Shown in pieces: positions 33,272-45,765 of a stretch of DNA of 64,000 bases. The stretch spans positions 142,458,973 to 142,522,972 of the forward strand of contig JAUPFV010000004.1 of the NCBI GenBank assembly GCA_036936605.1, read 5' to 3'. The first letter of the stretch is position 1, and each line of letters starts with the position of its first letter. The translations under genes were made by a program, and so were the position numbers. The notes beneath the pieces were generated by a model that saw nothing but the letters and a program-made list of their open reading frames with translations, did not search any database and was not told the origin of the DNA. The DNA comes from Limnanthes douglasii subsp. nivea (taxonomy: Eukaryota > Streptophyta > Magnoliopsida > Brassicales > Limnanthaceae).

Positions 33272-33600
33272 ATATGAACCTCAAAAGAGCAAAAAAAACT
33301 AAATTCATATAAGGGAAGAAAATTAGCAATGACCCTAAAAAGGTTACCAATGATCTTTATACCACTAGTTTTAAATGACAATCAAAATTTTAAATTGGAA
33401 CACTAAAGGTATAAACAACAAAAACATAATAAGAAGGTTGGGATTTATAATTAGGAAAGAATCCATAAACTTCGTGGCTTTACGAGAACCTATGGTTTTC
33501 AAAAACAAATTCAATTATATCTTAAAAACTTTGGGTTTTCAAAATGGTTTCAATTTGAATAAGACCGAGATTATTCGAAAGGAAAAGAAGTCAACATAAA
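33272..33600 (+). mobile_element. L1-type LINE, continuation: start of ORF2 endonuclease
   Basis: Resumes the LINE after element B. From 33375 it reads MTIKILNWNTKGI, LGFIIRKESINFVALREP, the N-terminal end of an L1 apurinic-type endonuclease: the N of NWNTKG and the E of the REP/ETK position are the usual metal-site residues. The frame stops at 33597 and the rest of ORF2 (endonuclease C-terminal part and RT) is absent; element G sequence begins there. Confidence 0.7.
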
Positions 33601-34071
33601 CAATCACGGAAATAATATAAATCAAATGGATAAAGTGAAACTCGTCATATGAGGGATATTGTATGGTATGAAGGTAACACATCCAACCAATACACAGATG
33701 TAGCAGATCAGAACTTGTATGTTGTTATGAGAACCAGAGGAGATGACCAGTACATGCAAAGAGTAAATTGAAGAAATTCTCTTCTATCTGTTGAGATTAG
33801 GTCCAGCCCCACCCAAAATGTTTTGATATCTCCAAGGTCAAAAATTTTAATGGGACTCAAGATCCCTACTGACCACATCGAACAATTCAAAAACTATATG
33901 ATGAGCTTCGAAAATGATGATAGGTTGGTATGCAGAGCATTTCTCATACTTTTAAGGCCACTGCATTGAAGTGGTATAATAGAATTTTGAGGGGATCTAT
34001 TACCAACTTTATGGACTTTTATACAACTTCCCAACGATAGTTCGTGGGAAGAAAAAAATGCGAGCTAATCG
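33600..34071 (+). mobile_element. Ty3/gypsy element G, first part: gag fragment
   Basis: Fragments align with D's gag: a NTSNQY block near 33680, then DHIEQFKNYMMSFENDDRLVCRAF (33865-33945) and, after a frame change, ALKWYNRI and FMDFYTT. It is cut at 34071 by element C and resumes at 44311. No LTR of G is visible. Confidence 0.75.
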
Positions 34072-34451
34072 TGATGATGGAAAAATATGGTTTAGGGGTA
34101 AAAAAAGAAGATAGTTGGTTGATATTAAGTATTTTTGTAGAGAATAGTAAGAGAAATGAGGTGTATGCTTGTATTTAATGTTTTTTTAGAAAAAGTCCCA
34201 CCCTCTTAATGAAGTTGGTTGGGGTATTTATACTCTTTTGATATACACATAGGTCTTTTGGGTCGGATTTTATTATTTGGTTCATTATATGAGCCCCAAA
34301 GCCCATACTTCGAGGTACTAGACACATAGCTGAGTCATAGACCCACTCAGGTTGTTGATTAGTCATTAAATTTTGATCATTATGTCTGAAATACCTTTCG
34401 GATAAAATCTGAATCACTATGAAATACACCCAACTATATCCTATCCGATCA
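34072..34451 (-). repeat. 3' LTR of element C
   Basis: Plus-strand start TGATGATGG, end CCGATCA. It aligns along its whole length with 43926-44305. The polypurine tract follows at 34452-34466 (minus strand GCTAAGGGGGTATA). Confidence 0.9.
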
Positions 34452-34741
34452 TATACCCCCTTAGCTCTTTCAAAAATTCTTTGGAAGAGCTAACCATGGT
34501 ATATAATGTGTGATCTGCCTTCAAAGTAAATCTAAAGATTCAATTGAACAACTCAAAGGTTGCGACTTTTTAATTAGTTCTCTGTTACACGTGTCAATTT
34601 CTAATTGGACCCACTAGTCGTTTTTTTTCTAGGTACTTGCACCTAAACTTCAAAAATTGACGGGGCTATAATTAGTAGCTTTTAATCATTATTCTATCTA
34701 TTAATCTCCCCTAGGTAAAGCACTCAAGTAGATCCCTCAAC

Positions 34742-34748
34742 TATATAA
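34742..34748 (+). promoter_or_regulatory. TATA box of antisense ORF, element C
   Basis: TATATAA about 95 bp before the ATG at 34838, matching the spacing in element A. Confidence 0.55.
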
Positions 34749-34837
34749 GTGTGATTAATTTACTGTTTCCATTTCTAGAGATGGAAACCTTGAATCATCA
34801 TAAGTTCTAAACTTTTCTAATATTTATCAAGATTTTT

Positions 34838-37652
34838 ATGTTCACTGCAGGAAATGATTTAATCAAAGGAGGCTGACTTAACCTGTATGAGTTAGAGAAA
34901 GAGAAAATAAAGGCTAGAATCGTTACCGGACTATCTGTTTATCCTGGTGGACTGATCATATAAGAGATATCAGAACCGGACAAAAGGTCTTCATCTTATA
35001 GACCATCAATAGTTTCCAAAAAAACTTCTCTTGCTCCATGTTTAACAAATCTTGAACCACCTGTTCAGTTAATTGAAAATCCTCTCACAAAATATAAAGC
35101 CGTTACCAGTCGTAGAGCTTCATCTCATTTTATCTATATGGGGTCGGATGTAGGAGAAAACACGCATCAAATGATTACCAGGATTTCTAAAGCAAAAAAT
35201 GTAACCTCATCTGCCATGGATACGAAAAAAAAACCCACTGAAGGTTCTACAATGGTAGATCCTCCAGTGTTTTCTACTTCGGATCCAGATCCACCAATTC
35301 CACTCGTCGATTCTTCTCATGTAAAAAAAGAGGATACTGTTCTCAAGTTGGTTGACGATCCGCCACAAATAATGGATGAAAAGATGGATGACAGTGAAGA
35401 TGACACTCCACTTGAGATATCTGGTCAAACCGGTGATACTAATGTAGTTCGGGAAAAGAAAGAAAAATTCAGACCGCTAGACTCCAAACCGCTTCCGGAG
35501 TGTCTTGTAGGGAGAGTGAGGCCCAACTTCTCCATGGTTAGTGTTAAATATCTGCTGGCACTTCAAAAAATATCCTACGTGTATACCCATACAACTGAAT
35601 TAGATGGAATCAGGAAAAAATAAAGTTTTCCAGAGTCTGTCAAAGTAAGAAATCCTATCCTCGAGGAGACTTTGATATATAGTAAAATCTGGAAACTAGT
35701 GGAATATACCGAAGTGCTCAATTGGGGAATTCGGTTCCCTTTGAACCTAAAGATTGTGAGATACTACTATTTGGTGAAGTTATTTCCAAGTCAGCTAAGT
35801 CCCAATGCTTGGTATACATTACTAGCCAGCATCATAGCTTCAAGGTTGTCTAAAATTCTGATGCCTTTGGAGCAGTTTGTTGTTGTGGCCAGTTTATATT
35901 GGAATCATCATATCTCATTATATTATTTCAACAAGGAGAATAATTATAAAATCGTTGATGACCTGCTACAAGCTGACAAGCCTTGAAGGACCCAATTTCT
36001 CTACATCACTGGTGCTTGGGAAAATAACAAGAAAATCAAAGCCAAGGGAAATCCAAGGAAAATCCAACTTTGCTTAGCAGATACTGGAAAAAATCAGGTA
36101 AATACTTTACGAATTTCTTTACTGTGTATTGATATTAAACCTCACATCGGATGTTGATATTAATTTGTACATCAGATATTGATATTAAATTGTACATCGG
36201 AGGAAGGACGAACCACTTTTAAAAGACATATGGAGGAGGGACGAACCACTTTTACAGAACTAAATTAGTGGGCCACAGAGAATTGGGGAACTGGTCTCCA
36301 TAATTGTTTTACTACAACAAACATGGTGAGGGCCCATATGTGGAGAACAAGCTCAACCGGGGAGCTCTCGTGGGAACAGTTTACCAGTCCTCTTGAAGCT
36401 GCTGAGATCTTCAAAAGGACAATTGAAAAATATGGTAAGCTTTATTAGCAGATAGGAATAAGGCTCCTAGTCATCTTGACAAAATTAAAAAGAAGAAGAA
36501 AAAAGGTGACCATCGTTCTCAAGGGCTTCCCGACATGGGTAGTTCGGGACTGCCATGAGAAATTGATGTTGCATTGTTGGATAACGTTGTAGTTACTGTA
36601 GGTGAGGCTAAGGACCCACCACACTCTCTAAGGGTTAAAAGAAAGAAAGGTCAGAAGAGGAGTGTGAAAGGTAGTGATAAGAGAGTGGAAAAAAGGAAGT
36701 TATCATCGGTTCGAAGATCATACTTCGATCTGAAGTCCTTCCCTCCAATACTCACATTCAAAATTCCTTCCTAAGAAGAGGTACATGTTGATCCTCCCTC
36801 TCTATTGTTTCCTGCTGCTAACCAGCCTTCTCCTGAAATCGAAGTGAATTTAGATGACCTAGGAAATTTATATTTGAGTGAGTTTGATCAAGAAGATTTT
36901 GATAAGACTTTCCCCCAATCTACTATTATCGCCAATTTCGTGACTCGTGATGGCGAATCATTTGAATGTTCCAGTGAGGATGGTGCTCTAGGCTATGTAG
37001 TTTTAGGTTATATAAGGACAATTGTTGACTTGGAGAGGCAAGTCTGATCTCAAGCAAGCGACATTGTTTCCCTTTGCACTGAAAATCAAGGCCTGAAGGA
37101 TTCCATCATGGTCGAACAGAGAAAGGTTGAGACTTTGGGAAATGAAAAGAAACAGCTTAGTGATGATTTAGTACAAGCTAAGTCTGATATTAAAAAATCA
37201 CAAGCTAGCTACACCGGATTGCAATTCACCACTTCTATAGAAATCGATTCCTTGACGAAAGAACTGACCAATGAGAAGAATTCCAATGATCAGTTATCCA
37301 AGGAGAAAAAAGAGTTATGGGATCTTCTCAAGAAGGGTTATGGTGAAATTTATTCTTTGAAAGAGACAAAAGCCCAAGACATAGCAGCTGCAAAATCTAT
37401 GGATCGGAGGGAAGAGTCCGTTTTAAGTCAGACATGGTCTTATTGTTCCATGAAACTTTTCCCAAATGGTCATTAAGGAAGCTGTGGAGTTTTGTGACTT
37501 ATGAAGAAATTCTCTTTCATACTATGGCACAAAGTGATAAACTCAATATCTCATTGGATGACTCCAAATCTGATGACAAACTTGAGAAGGATTCAGGTGA
37601 TGACAAAGAAGAAGGAAATGTTGAGAAGAAAACTAAAGGGAACAAGCCCTAA
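34838..37652 (+). pseudogene. Antisense ORF of element C (Transposase_28-like, spliced)
   Basis: The ATG at 34838 opens MFTAGNDLIKGG, equivalent to MFTARTALIKGG of A; TGA soon replaces the Trp of GGWLNL. Open from 35138: Asp/Pro-rich part, PLPECLVGRV, then the Transposase_28-like domain (35530-35990) with YLLALQKISYVY and LFPSQLSPNAWYTLL. The intron 36098-36257 has donor GTAAAT and acceptor TTTTACAG. Then come WATENWGTGLHN, a basic part, and an acidic part at 36840-36910. The coiled coil is at 37040-37400. MVLLFHETFP and an acidic tail are in the -1 frame from 37434. Several stops. Confidence 0.75.
36098..36257 (+). other. Intron of antisense ORF, element C, with internal duplications
   Basis: The intron is longer than in A and B because of two short tandem duplications: GATATTAA(A/T)TTGTACATC units (36135-36195) and GGACGAACCACTTTTA (about 36208 and 36239). 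The last copy provides the acceptor TTTTACAG. Confidence 0.55.
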
Positions 37653-38160
37653 GGTTAACTGTTTTTACTATGCTGGTGTTTTGAATCGAAGTCCTTGGAG
37701 TATGCAAGACATTTTGTTGTTTTCATATCGGATTTTCTCTAAAATTTATTCGTACAAGTCCTTGTGGTTTACAAGGAATTTTTTTAAGTGGATCAGATTC
37801 TTTTTATGATCCGATTTGTATTTCACGACATCTTTACTTTCATTCACTTTGTACTTTTCCTTGTTTTTTTTACTTCCATTAATATCCGATCGTATTTGAT
37901 CATGATAAAACCATTCGCATATATTAAATCTGATCACGATATTAAAAAGTATTTTCTTTTAAGGAATTAAAAACTTAATCAACCTTGCATTTATCCGATC
38001 CATTAAAAATAATCCATTTCAAGACAATAAATATTTAATAAGTCTTCAATGCATCAGCTGTTTCCGATGTTTAATAAGTCTTTATTCCTTCTGATCACCA
38101 CTAAAACCATTTATTTTAAAAAAAGTCAAATGATAGTATATAAATTATGTTTCGTACACT

Positions 38161-38206
38161 TCATTAAAACTTCCCTGTGCCACAAGGAAAGGAAAGAGTA
38201 TGCCCC
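38161..38206 (-). promoter_or_regulatory. Conserved post-integrase hairpin, element C
   Basis: The minus strand reads GGGGCATACTCTTTCC, then a second CTTTCC, TTGTGGCACA, GGGAAG and TTTTAATGAAG. CTTTCC pairs with GGGAAG and TGT with ACA, the strongest stem of the five copies. It lies 50 bp after the pol stop at 38254. Confidence 0.65.
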
Positions 38207-38253
38207 ACATATTTACATTGAATTAAAGCAAAGGAAATATTTACATGATGAGT

Positions 38254-39320
38254 TTATTCTAAGTATAACCTGAGATGCTCCACATTCAAAGAATGCTTCA
38301 ACAGGTTTCCTTCTTTGTCTTGGAGTTTGTATGTTCCCTCCTTAATTCGTTCACGTACAATGTATGGTCCTTCCCAATTCAGAGCTAGCTTTCTGAACTG
38401 CTTCTCCTTAGTGTGAGGGAACGCTAATCTATCTCCAACTTGAAAATATCTTCTTTTTTACTATAGAGGCAAACCCACTCTTCATCAAACCTTGATAATA
38501 TGCAGTCGTTCAATGTGCTTTCACTCTTTTTTCTTTAACTAAATCCAACTGAGCCCTCATAACTATCTCATTCTATCTTTTGGAATAATTTTGAACTCTG
38601 AAGGAATAAAGAGTAGCTTCTATTAGGGTGATCGCATTCATCCCATAAACTAGATAAAATGGAGAATCTTGTGTGGTTGTATGAGGAGTGGTTCAGTATG
38701 CCCATAATACTTCTTGTAAGTACCTCGGCCATTTTCTAGCAGCTTCTTCTAAATTATTTTTTAGCCTGACAGAATTGTCTGATTTTCCACTTGAACTTTT
38801 CCATTGGCTTGGGGATGAAAAGGAGAAGATAAACAGTGTTGAATTCCCCTTGAAGCACAAAATATGTCCATGTCTTTGTTATCAAACTAAGGACCATTTT
38901 CTATGGTGATGTATTTGGGAATACTAAACCGACACCATATGTTGGGTAGAATAAATTTAATGATTACCTTAGATGTTTTCCCAGAAAAAGGTGCAGCTTC
39001 TACCCATTTGGAGAAGTAATCTATTGCCACAACTATAGTGCAACAAATCCCCGAAGCCATTAGAAGGGGCCCAACTGGATCTCGTCCCCATCTATCAAAA
39101 TGTATAGTTTCGAATATTGATTCCATGGGGACTGCTGGCATGTGTATTTTATTTCTATATCTCTGACAAGCATCACATCCTTTTACCAAATCTTTAGCAT
39201 ATGCCATACTGGTAGGCCAATAATATCCTACTAGTAAGATTCTTCTAGTCAAAACTTTATAGCCACGATGTATCGACCCTTCTCCATTACGTAACTCTGA
39301 TAAAACTTTTAAGACTCATT
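38254..39320 (-). pseudogene. Integrase of element C
   Basis: Zinc site with CDACQRYRNKIH, core with DPVGPLLMASG and a mutated TIENGP where A has TTDN, so the second catalytic Asp is Asn or shifted. TAG at 38889-38887 stands at the same Gln codon that is TAG in element D (1553). The C-terminal module (WEGPYIVRERIKEGTYKL, EHLRLYLE) is readable to the stop at 38256-38254. Several frame changes lie between 38420 and 38880. Confidence 0.8.
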
Positions 39321-40480
39321 GGGCCTGAGACAACGTAGTAAAGGCCCGTTGAAAGATATGTTATAAAGAACCCTGGAAGAACTAGAAAATCACGAGATTT
39401 GTACTTTGTTTTCTTCGCCACAATTTTGTCTAAATGTAGAACCCCATTAGTGATAAATTCTTGGATTTCACTTCTCCAATCTCTAAAAAGTACTTCAAAT
39501 ACATGCAAATTTTATCCTACTTTATCTTTGTTTAATGTTGTTGCATCTATGGAAGGACATTGTTGCATAAGAATCCAAAGGTATGCTTCAGAATATGCTA
39601 TAGTGGCTAAAGAATCTGCCATGGCGTTTTCCAATCTGGGGATATACTCATTTTTAATGTATTTAAACTCGATGGTAACTCATTTTACCACTTGTAACTA
39701 TCTTATCAAGTGATCTTTCCTGGTTTCATACTTCCTTTGAGCGTGATGAATGAGCAATTGCGAATCACTTATGAGTCAGACTATTTTAGCCCCACATATT
39801 TGAGCTAACCTTAAACCAACTATGACCGCTTCATAAACTGACACATTTTCAGACGCTCTAAAGCCAAAACATATAGTCCGGTACATGGTATCACTATAAG
39901 GAGAGCCAACTCCACGCCCCATGTACTAGAGCCACGATAAATTCGGATCACCTATTCCTTTTTAAACTTGTTGATTTGAGTTTTTTCATGAGGCTTCTTA
40001 GAATGAATTTTCACTAAAAAAATTAGCCACAACTTGAGCTTTGATTACAGTCTGAGGTGCAAAGTCAATATCATAATCCCCAAGCTCAACTGACCATTTG
40101 GTCATTCTCCCCGATATATCAACCTTTTGTAGCACATTTTTTGTGGAAAAGAAGTTAAGACTGTAATAAAATATGTTTGAAAGTAATGAATTATCTCTTT
40201 AGTTGCTATTACCAATGGTAACATTGTTTTTTCCAGTTTCAGGTACCTTTTTTCAGCTTCCAATAAACTCTTGGTTATGTAGTAAACCGGTCGGGGGTAA
40301 TTATCCACTTCTCGAACTAAAACATTGCTTACCGCATACTCTGATACTGCTAGATACATATAAAGTATTTCTTATTCAATAGGTTTGAACAACGTCTTAG
40401 GTGAAGATAAGTACTTTTTATTTCAAGGAAAGCTTGATCGCAATTAGGAGACCAATTGAAGTCTTTAGCATTTCTTAAAA
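39321..40480 (-). pseudogene. Dual RNase H of element C
   Basis: First RNase H 40359-40102 with REVDNYPRPVYYITKSLLEAEKRYLKLEK. The second (about 39990-39560) is decayed but keeps a FRASENVSVYEAVIVGL-like block and a SDSQLLI-like block in broken frames. Position and order match element A. Confidence 0.7.
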
Positions 40481-41420
40481 CTTGGAAGAATTGTGCACAT
40501 TAGTCTGATGATCTTGAAATAAATTGGTTCAATGCAGCCAACCTTCCAGTTAACACCTGAACTTCCTTTGTATTTCGAGGTGGATCCATAGCTAACAAAG
40601 CGTTTAACTGATGGAGATCAGCCTGAATCATTTTCTCACTTATAATATACCTCATAAGTTTATCGGATCGGACTTCAAAGGTACTTTTCTCTGGATTTAA
40701 TTTCAAGTTGTTGGCTTCTAAGTTAGAATTTTTTTTGAAGATCGGATATGTGATCTTCCTCCTTAGGGCTTCTCACCATCATGTTATCAATGTAAACTTT
40801 TGTATTCCTGCCGATCTGATTAGAAAATGTCTTATTCAGCAGTTGTTGATAAGTAGCTCCAACATTCTTCAACCCAAATGACATTACTTTATAGAAATGG
40901 ATCCCTCAATCAGTTATAAAGGTAGTGTGATCTTGATCATTCAGACTCAGTTGTATTTAATTATACCAAAAAAGCATTCATGAAAGACAACAACTTGTTC
41001 CCTGATGTAGAGTCCACTAGCTGTTGTATCCGGGGCACTAGGGAAGGATCTTTAGGGCAATCTTTATTGAGATTCGTGAAGTCAATGCACATACGTCATT
41101 TCCCATTCTTTTTTTAGCATGATATGCCCTATTTTGGTCCAACGATCTACTTCTTGAACTATCGCTTTAAATTTTTCTATGGAAACAGCTGTTCTTTACT
41201 AGAACACTGGCCCAATATCAGATCGAATAGATAGTTTATGACTAATCACAATGGCTGACACTCCACTCATATCCTCATTGCACCATATAAACACATGTAA
41301 ATTATTAGATAAAAAAGATAATAATTTTCCTTTTAGTTTTAATGGTAGTTTGGATCCGATCCTGAAACTTCTACCCTTTTCCAAGCAATGAATTTCAACT
41401 TATTCATGTGGGATTACTGT
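40481..41420 (-). pseudogene. Reverse transcriptase of element C
   Basis: Pre-RT part 41384-41199 (HVFIWCNEDMSGV, ISHKLSIRSD). RT blocks follow in changing frames: LNKDCPKDPSLVPR-like near 41060, HFYKVMSFGLKNVGATYQ-like near 40880 and the active box near 40790, reading YIDNMMV instead of YIDDMMV. Loss of the second Asp would abolish polymerase activity. The end block (NPEKSTFEVRSDK, LTGRLAALNQFISRS) is 40706-40500. Confidence 0.75.
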
Positions 41421-41499
41421 ACTAGGAGCCTCCTTTGGGTTATTTATTTTATTTTGTCTAGAAGAAGGCTCACTCGTTGTCAGCCTTTACTGCTTCTGA

Positions 41500-42200
41500 C
41501 AATTTTAAAGCAATAGCAGTGACATAACATTCACGAGCTACCTTTTGGCTACTTCAGATGACACCCTCTTATCCTCCCACAATATACTTAAAATATTGGT
41601 GGACAGTGGAGGCTACTGAATGCATCATAGACAACCAAGTATAGCGTTGTAAGATGTCGGACACTCAACTACAACAAACATAATTCTTACGATCTTTTTG
41701 AACGACCCTTTCCCCAACAAGACTTTTTCAAATTCTCCAATTACATCAGTTGCACTTCCTTATGGTCATGTTTAGACTTGTAAGCTCATGATAACAATAT
41801 ATTTACCGAACTGATTATATCAATTAAAATCTTTCGTAAATCATTTCCTCCAATGGATGCCCGTATCACCACAGCTTCTTTGTGTGGCCATACAATGTCC
41901 CTTAAATCATCTTTATCAAAGACAATGAATAGAGCATGACTTTTATAAAGATGCGTATATATTTTTACCTCTAACTGAGTCGTTAGGCTATTAACATGTG
42001 TTTTCTTGAGCAACATGAAGGTGCAATCACAATATCTCCCCTAAAAATGGTTATGAATTCAAAAAAGTTACACATATCAAATATTATTGTAAACTTTTCT
42101 ACAATAATCCCAACCTGATTCCGATCTGGGTCAGGATCTAGATATTCTGAATCCACATCAAACCTTTCCATAATAACCATAGCATATTCATGTCTAGATG
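41500..42200 (-). pseudogene. Aspartic protease of element C
   Basis: The LRKILIDIISSVNIL motif (about 41840) stands where other elements have LVDTGSSTNIL, so the DTG triad is DII and the enzyme is dead. LNRATT-like and YNAILG-like remnants follow in other frames to 41600. The preceding linker has VIMERFDVDSEYLDPDPDRNQVG (42180-42110), as in A. Confidence 0.7.
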
Positions 42201-43894
42201 CTCATATATTTTTCTATGGACCAGTTGGTGATGCGGCTCGAGCCGTATTTTCATTAGATTGAGTATTGACTTGCCTATTGCCTCCTTTCTTTTCAACAAA
42301 ATCTGACAAATTCCCTCTTTCAATTAAATTCTGCACTTCTTGTTTTAGGGTGATGCAGTCTTGGGTATCATGGACCACATCATTGTGGTACTTATAAAAA
42401 CGAGTCTTCCGACTCGATTTAGGAGATTGAATTGGAGTTGGTCTTATAAAATGCATAACATTCTTAATTTATCATAAATGGTAGCCACACTTTCACTCAG
42501 TTCGGCAAAACATTCTGGTTAAATCCATGGATCCCTTTTAGGTTTAAATTGTTATGATTGACTTGATTGATTATGTCTTGGCTGATGTGACCCCTGTCAA
42601 GAATCTTTAGGCATGTAATTAACTGTAGCCTAGGATTGAATACTGGCTTATGGGATTGACGTTGTTGGAGCAAACCTATTCTCGCGCGGTACTCTAGATT
42701 TCTTAGTTTTTTTCACAATAATTTGTTTTCCAACCTGATTTAATAATCCACCCCATGGCATTGCTTTTTTACGAGTTACTGAATCAACTAATTGACCCGG
42801 ATTTAAACCTTACCTTAGAGAGGTAATAGCCACTTGTTCAAAACAATTAGCCAATCTGTTTTTTGTATTCATAAAACGGCTAATGTATTCTTTCAAAGAC
42901 TCATTCGGATCTTGGGAACAATGGATGATAGTGTTACCATTCCCTTTAAGTTCTTTACTCCCCACGAATTGTCTCTCAAATACCATCCATGACATATCAA
43001 AGTTATTTATAGATCTATGTGGTAAACTATTATACTATTTTAAGGCACTCCTTTTAAAACTTTATGAGAAAGACCGACATAAAATTTTATCATCATCAAA
43101 GTTCATCATAATTTTTTTGAGCAGCGCGAGGTGTTTATCGGGGTTTTCTCTTTCATCGTTCTTTTCTATTTTGGAGCTGTCAAATCGCTTGGGAAAATGT
43201 CCAGAGAGTATTTTTTAAAACAAATGTGACTATCTTTAATTAAGGTTATGGCTAAATATTGTATCTTCATCGAGAGTAGCAAATATACCCGGTGCGGACT
43301 AGGTAGTAAATCGATCTCTCAGTAGATGATCAATACCGTGATCAGCGACCCTTTAAGTTTGCCATGATATTTATTATTTTTCATTTTGCCCTTCCTGTCC
43401 CTTTTCCTTGAATGTTTCTCGGTTAATCTTATTTTATTTTTCTGACGGCCCTGCTCACTATTAGATGAAGAAGACCCAACATAATCAGAATGGTGGTTGA
43501 ACTATCAGAAGAATTCGATGTACTTATTACTTGTTTTGCTTGGTGCACTTTTTTAGAATTAACATGAACCTTTGGGGACTGGTCATTTTCACCTTGTTTG
43601 TTATTGTCCCTAGGCTCATCTGGAGATATACCTCCCACATCAGACTTTTCTTTCAATAATCTCTCATCTTTTCTTTGGCTCTTAGACCTTCAATCTCGGC
43701 TCTCAACTTATCACGTTTGTCTTGTAAAGTGGTATTTCCTCCGTATTATGATTGACACGAGTCACAGCAATAAGTTCATTCTCATCTCTTTTTACTGTAT
43801 TTTCATGAGGTAGCACCTCTTTCATATTGAGATCCATACCCCAAAGATTTTCAAACTTAGGATTACTAATAAGGTTTTGAATATAATTATTCAA
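42201..43894 (-). pseudogene. Gag of element C
   Basis: N-terminal part 43894-43430 (Asn/Glu-rich, then basic), Retrotrans_gag core 43240-42810 with FVGSKELKGNGNTI, and nucleocapsid 42456-42214 with YKYHNDVVHDTQDC (first knuckle Cys changed). TAA at 42812-42810 interrupts after SLR, exactly where element A has TAG (13351). Several frame changes. Confidence 0.75.
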
Positions 43895-43925
43895 GAACCC
43901 TTATCTCCCATTGTGTTCTCCAATT

Positions 43926-44305
43926 TGATGATGGAAAAATTGGGTCTAGGGGTAAAAAAGAAAGATAGTTGGTTGATATTAAGTATTTTTGTAGAGAATA
44001 ATGAGAAAATGGAGGTGTATGCTTGTATTTACTACTTTTTTAAAAACGTCCAACTCTCTTAATGAAGTTGGTTGGGGTATTTATACTGTTTTGATATACC
44101 GATGGGTCTTTCAGGTCGGATCTTATTATTTAGTTCATTATATGAGCCCCCAAACCCATACTTTGAGGTACTAGACATATAGCTGAGTCATAGACCCACT
44201 CAGGTTGTTGCTTAGTCATTAAATTTTGATCATTATATCCAAATTTACCTCCAGATAAAATTAGAATCACTATGAAATACCCCCCAACTATATATGATCC
44301 GATCA
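43926..44305 (-). repeat. 5' LTR of element C with PBS
   Basis: Ends TGATGATGG (43926, inner) and CCGATCA (44305, outer). On the minus strand the PBS-like TTGGAGAACACAATGGGAGA follows inside the LTR (about 43924-43905). A TATA-like GTATAAATACC near 44090 on the minus strand fits the LTR promoter. Confidence 0.88.
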
Positions 44306-45765
44306 AATAGCGATACGATTTACAGTGTAACCAAGTTGTGGGTGAAAAACTTAAATATTATACAAGGTGTTTTGTATTAACAAAAGCGAGATTGGATGAT
44401 TATGAAGATCTATTTTCTATAGACGCTTTTAGACAAGGATTGTTTCCAGCTGATCTGGCAAAGGAGATGACAAAAAAGAGAGCATTAACTTTTGGAACCC
44501 TAATGGCTCAAGTAGAAGAACAGATTAAATTAGAAGAGTCCACAAGATTCTGAGGTGAATCTGATTCTATACAGAAAAATTTGGGGCGAAGAACTACTAA
44601 TCAAGGCTATCAAAAACCTCCTCATCCGAGAACAAACAACAATCTACCTCATCAAACAAGAGGGGTTACTCCTGAAGTAACAACAAACAATCAACACTAT
44701 AGACCAAGGCTAAATCAATGGATAAGGCCGGAGTATTAACAAACTTGACAGAGAATGTAGCTGCTATTTTTTAAAAATCTAAAGGTCATGTAAGCTTTAA
44801 AAAGCTGACTTCTATAAACAGACCAAGAGAATAGCATAATAACATAGTATCGAAGAATGAGATACAAGTATTAATAGAAAATAGAAAATTAACAACTTTT
44901 GTTAAAGGGAAAACAATGGATCAAAAAATTTGAGCACGTCAACACAACAAATTACTAATCCAATTTCAAAGCAAGAGAATGCGTTGATGACTCTGGATTC
45001 TAAATGTGATGAGTTTGATGCAGCCTCTGAATATTTGGACAGAGACCCAGATCGATTAATTTTGCTAACTATGGATGAACCAGTGGAGTAAGGACGAGTT
45101 CAAAGTTTGTGTGAGTATTTTAAATTTTTAGCAATTTTTGGAGGAGATTCTATGACTGGCAAAACTAATAGTTCTAAAAAAGACACATTGTAAGTTTAGC
45201 CACTCAAATATATTAAAGAATATGTATTCACTTATATGGAAAAAACGATACTCCTTTTTATTTTATTCGACGAGGATGATTTGAGTGGAATAGTAGGACC
45301 TCATGAGAACGGAGTGGTTATAGAAGCAGATATAGCCGAAATTGAAATTCAACGTATTTTGATAGATACATGGAGTTTTGAAATGTATTATTCAAGTCTA
45401 CGTATGATAGGATGTGTAATCGACCTCAAATTTATCGATCTGATCGTACTATAATTTGGTTTACAGGGGTGACATCTCAAGTGATTGGTGAATTCGAAGG
45501 TGAAGTGTGTTTGAGAAAATTTATTTTTAAAAAGAAGATCCAAGTCTTGTTCATGGTAGTTGAATGTGCAACTAGTTATAATGCTATTTTTGAGAGATAT
45601 TGGCTTTCAATAATGCATGCAATTGTTTTTACTGTTCATCAGTGCTTGAAATATGTAATTGGAGATCGTGTTGGGGTGGTTCGAAGTGACCAAAAGATAA
45701 CCAGATATTGTTATGCAACAACTGTTCGAATTTGAGGATCTAATTGTGAGGATCAGATGGCTGAA
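44306..45765 (+). pseudogene. Element G, continuation: gag end and aspartic protease
   Basis: Continues G's gag after C: LTKARLDDYEDLF, IDAFRQGLFPADL (the Gln that is a stop in A and C is present here), then a linker. The nucleocapsid is largely lost near 44850. The protease is recognisable from DDLSGIVGPHENGVVIEA and IDTWSFEM, where DTG has become DTW, followed by FTGVTSQVIGEFEGEV and SYNAIFERYWLS. TGA near 45733 replaces an Arg codon (CGA). Confidence 0.75.

Larger units (their letters stand above)
34072..44305 (-). mobile_element. Ty3/gypsy (Tat) element C, nested in gag of element G
   Basis: LTRs at 34072-34451 (3' LTR) and 43926-44305 (5' LTR), each 380 bp and roughly 90% identical, are flanked by AATCG (34067-34071) and AATAG (44306-44310). 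Gag-pol is on the minus strand (43894-38254); the antisense ORF is on the plus strand (34838-37652). G's gag frame is continuous when C is removed. Key residues in PRO and RT are lost. Confidence 0.9.
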
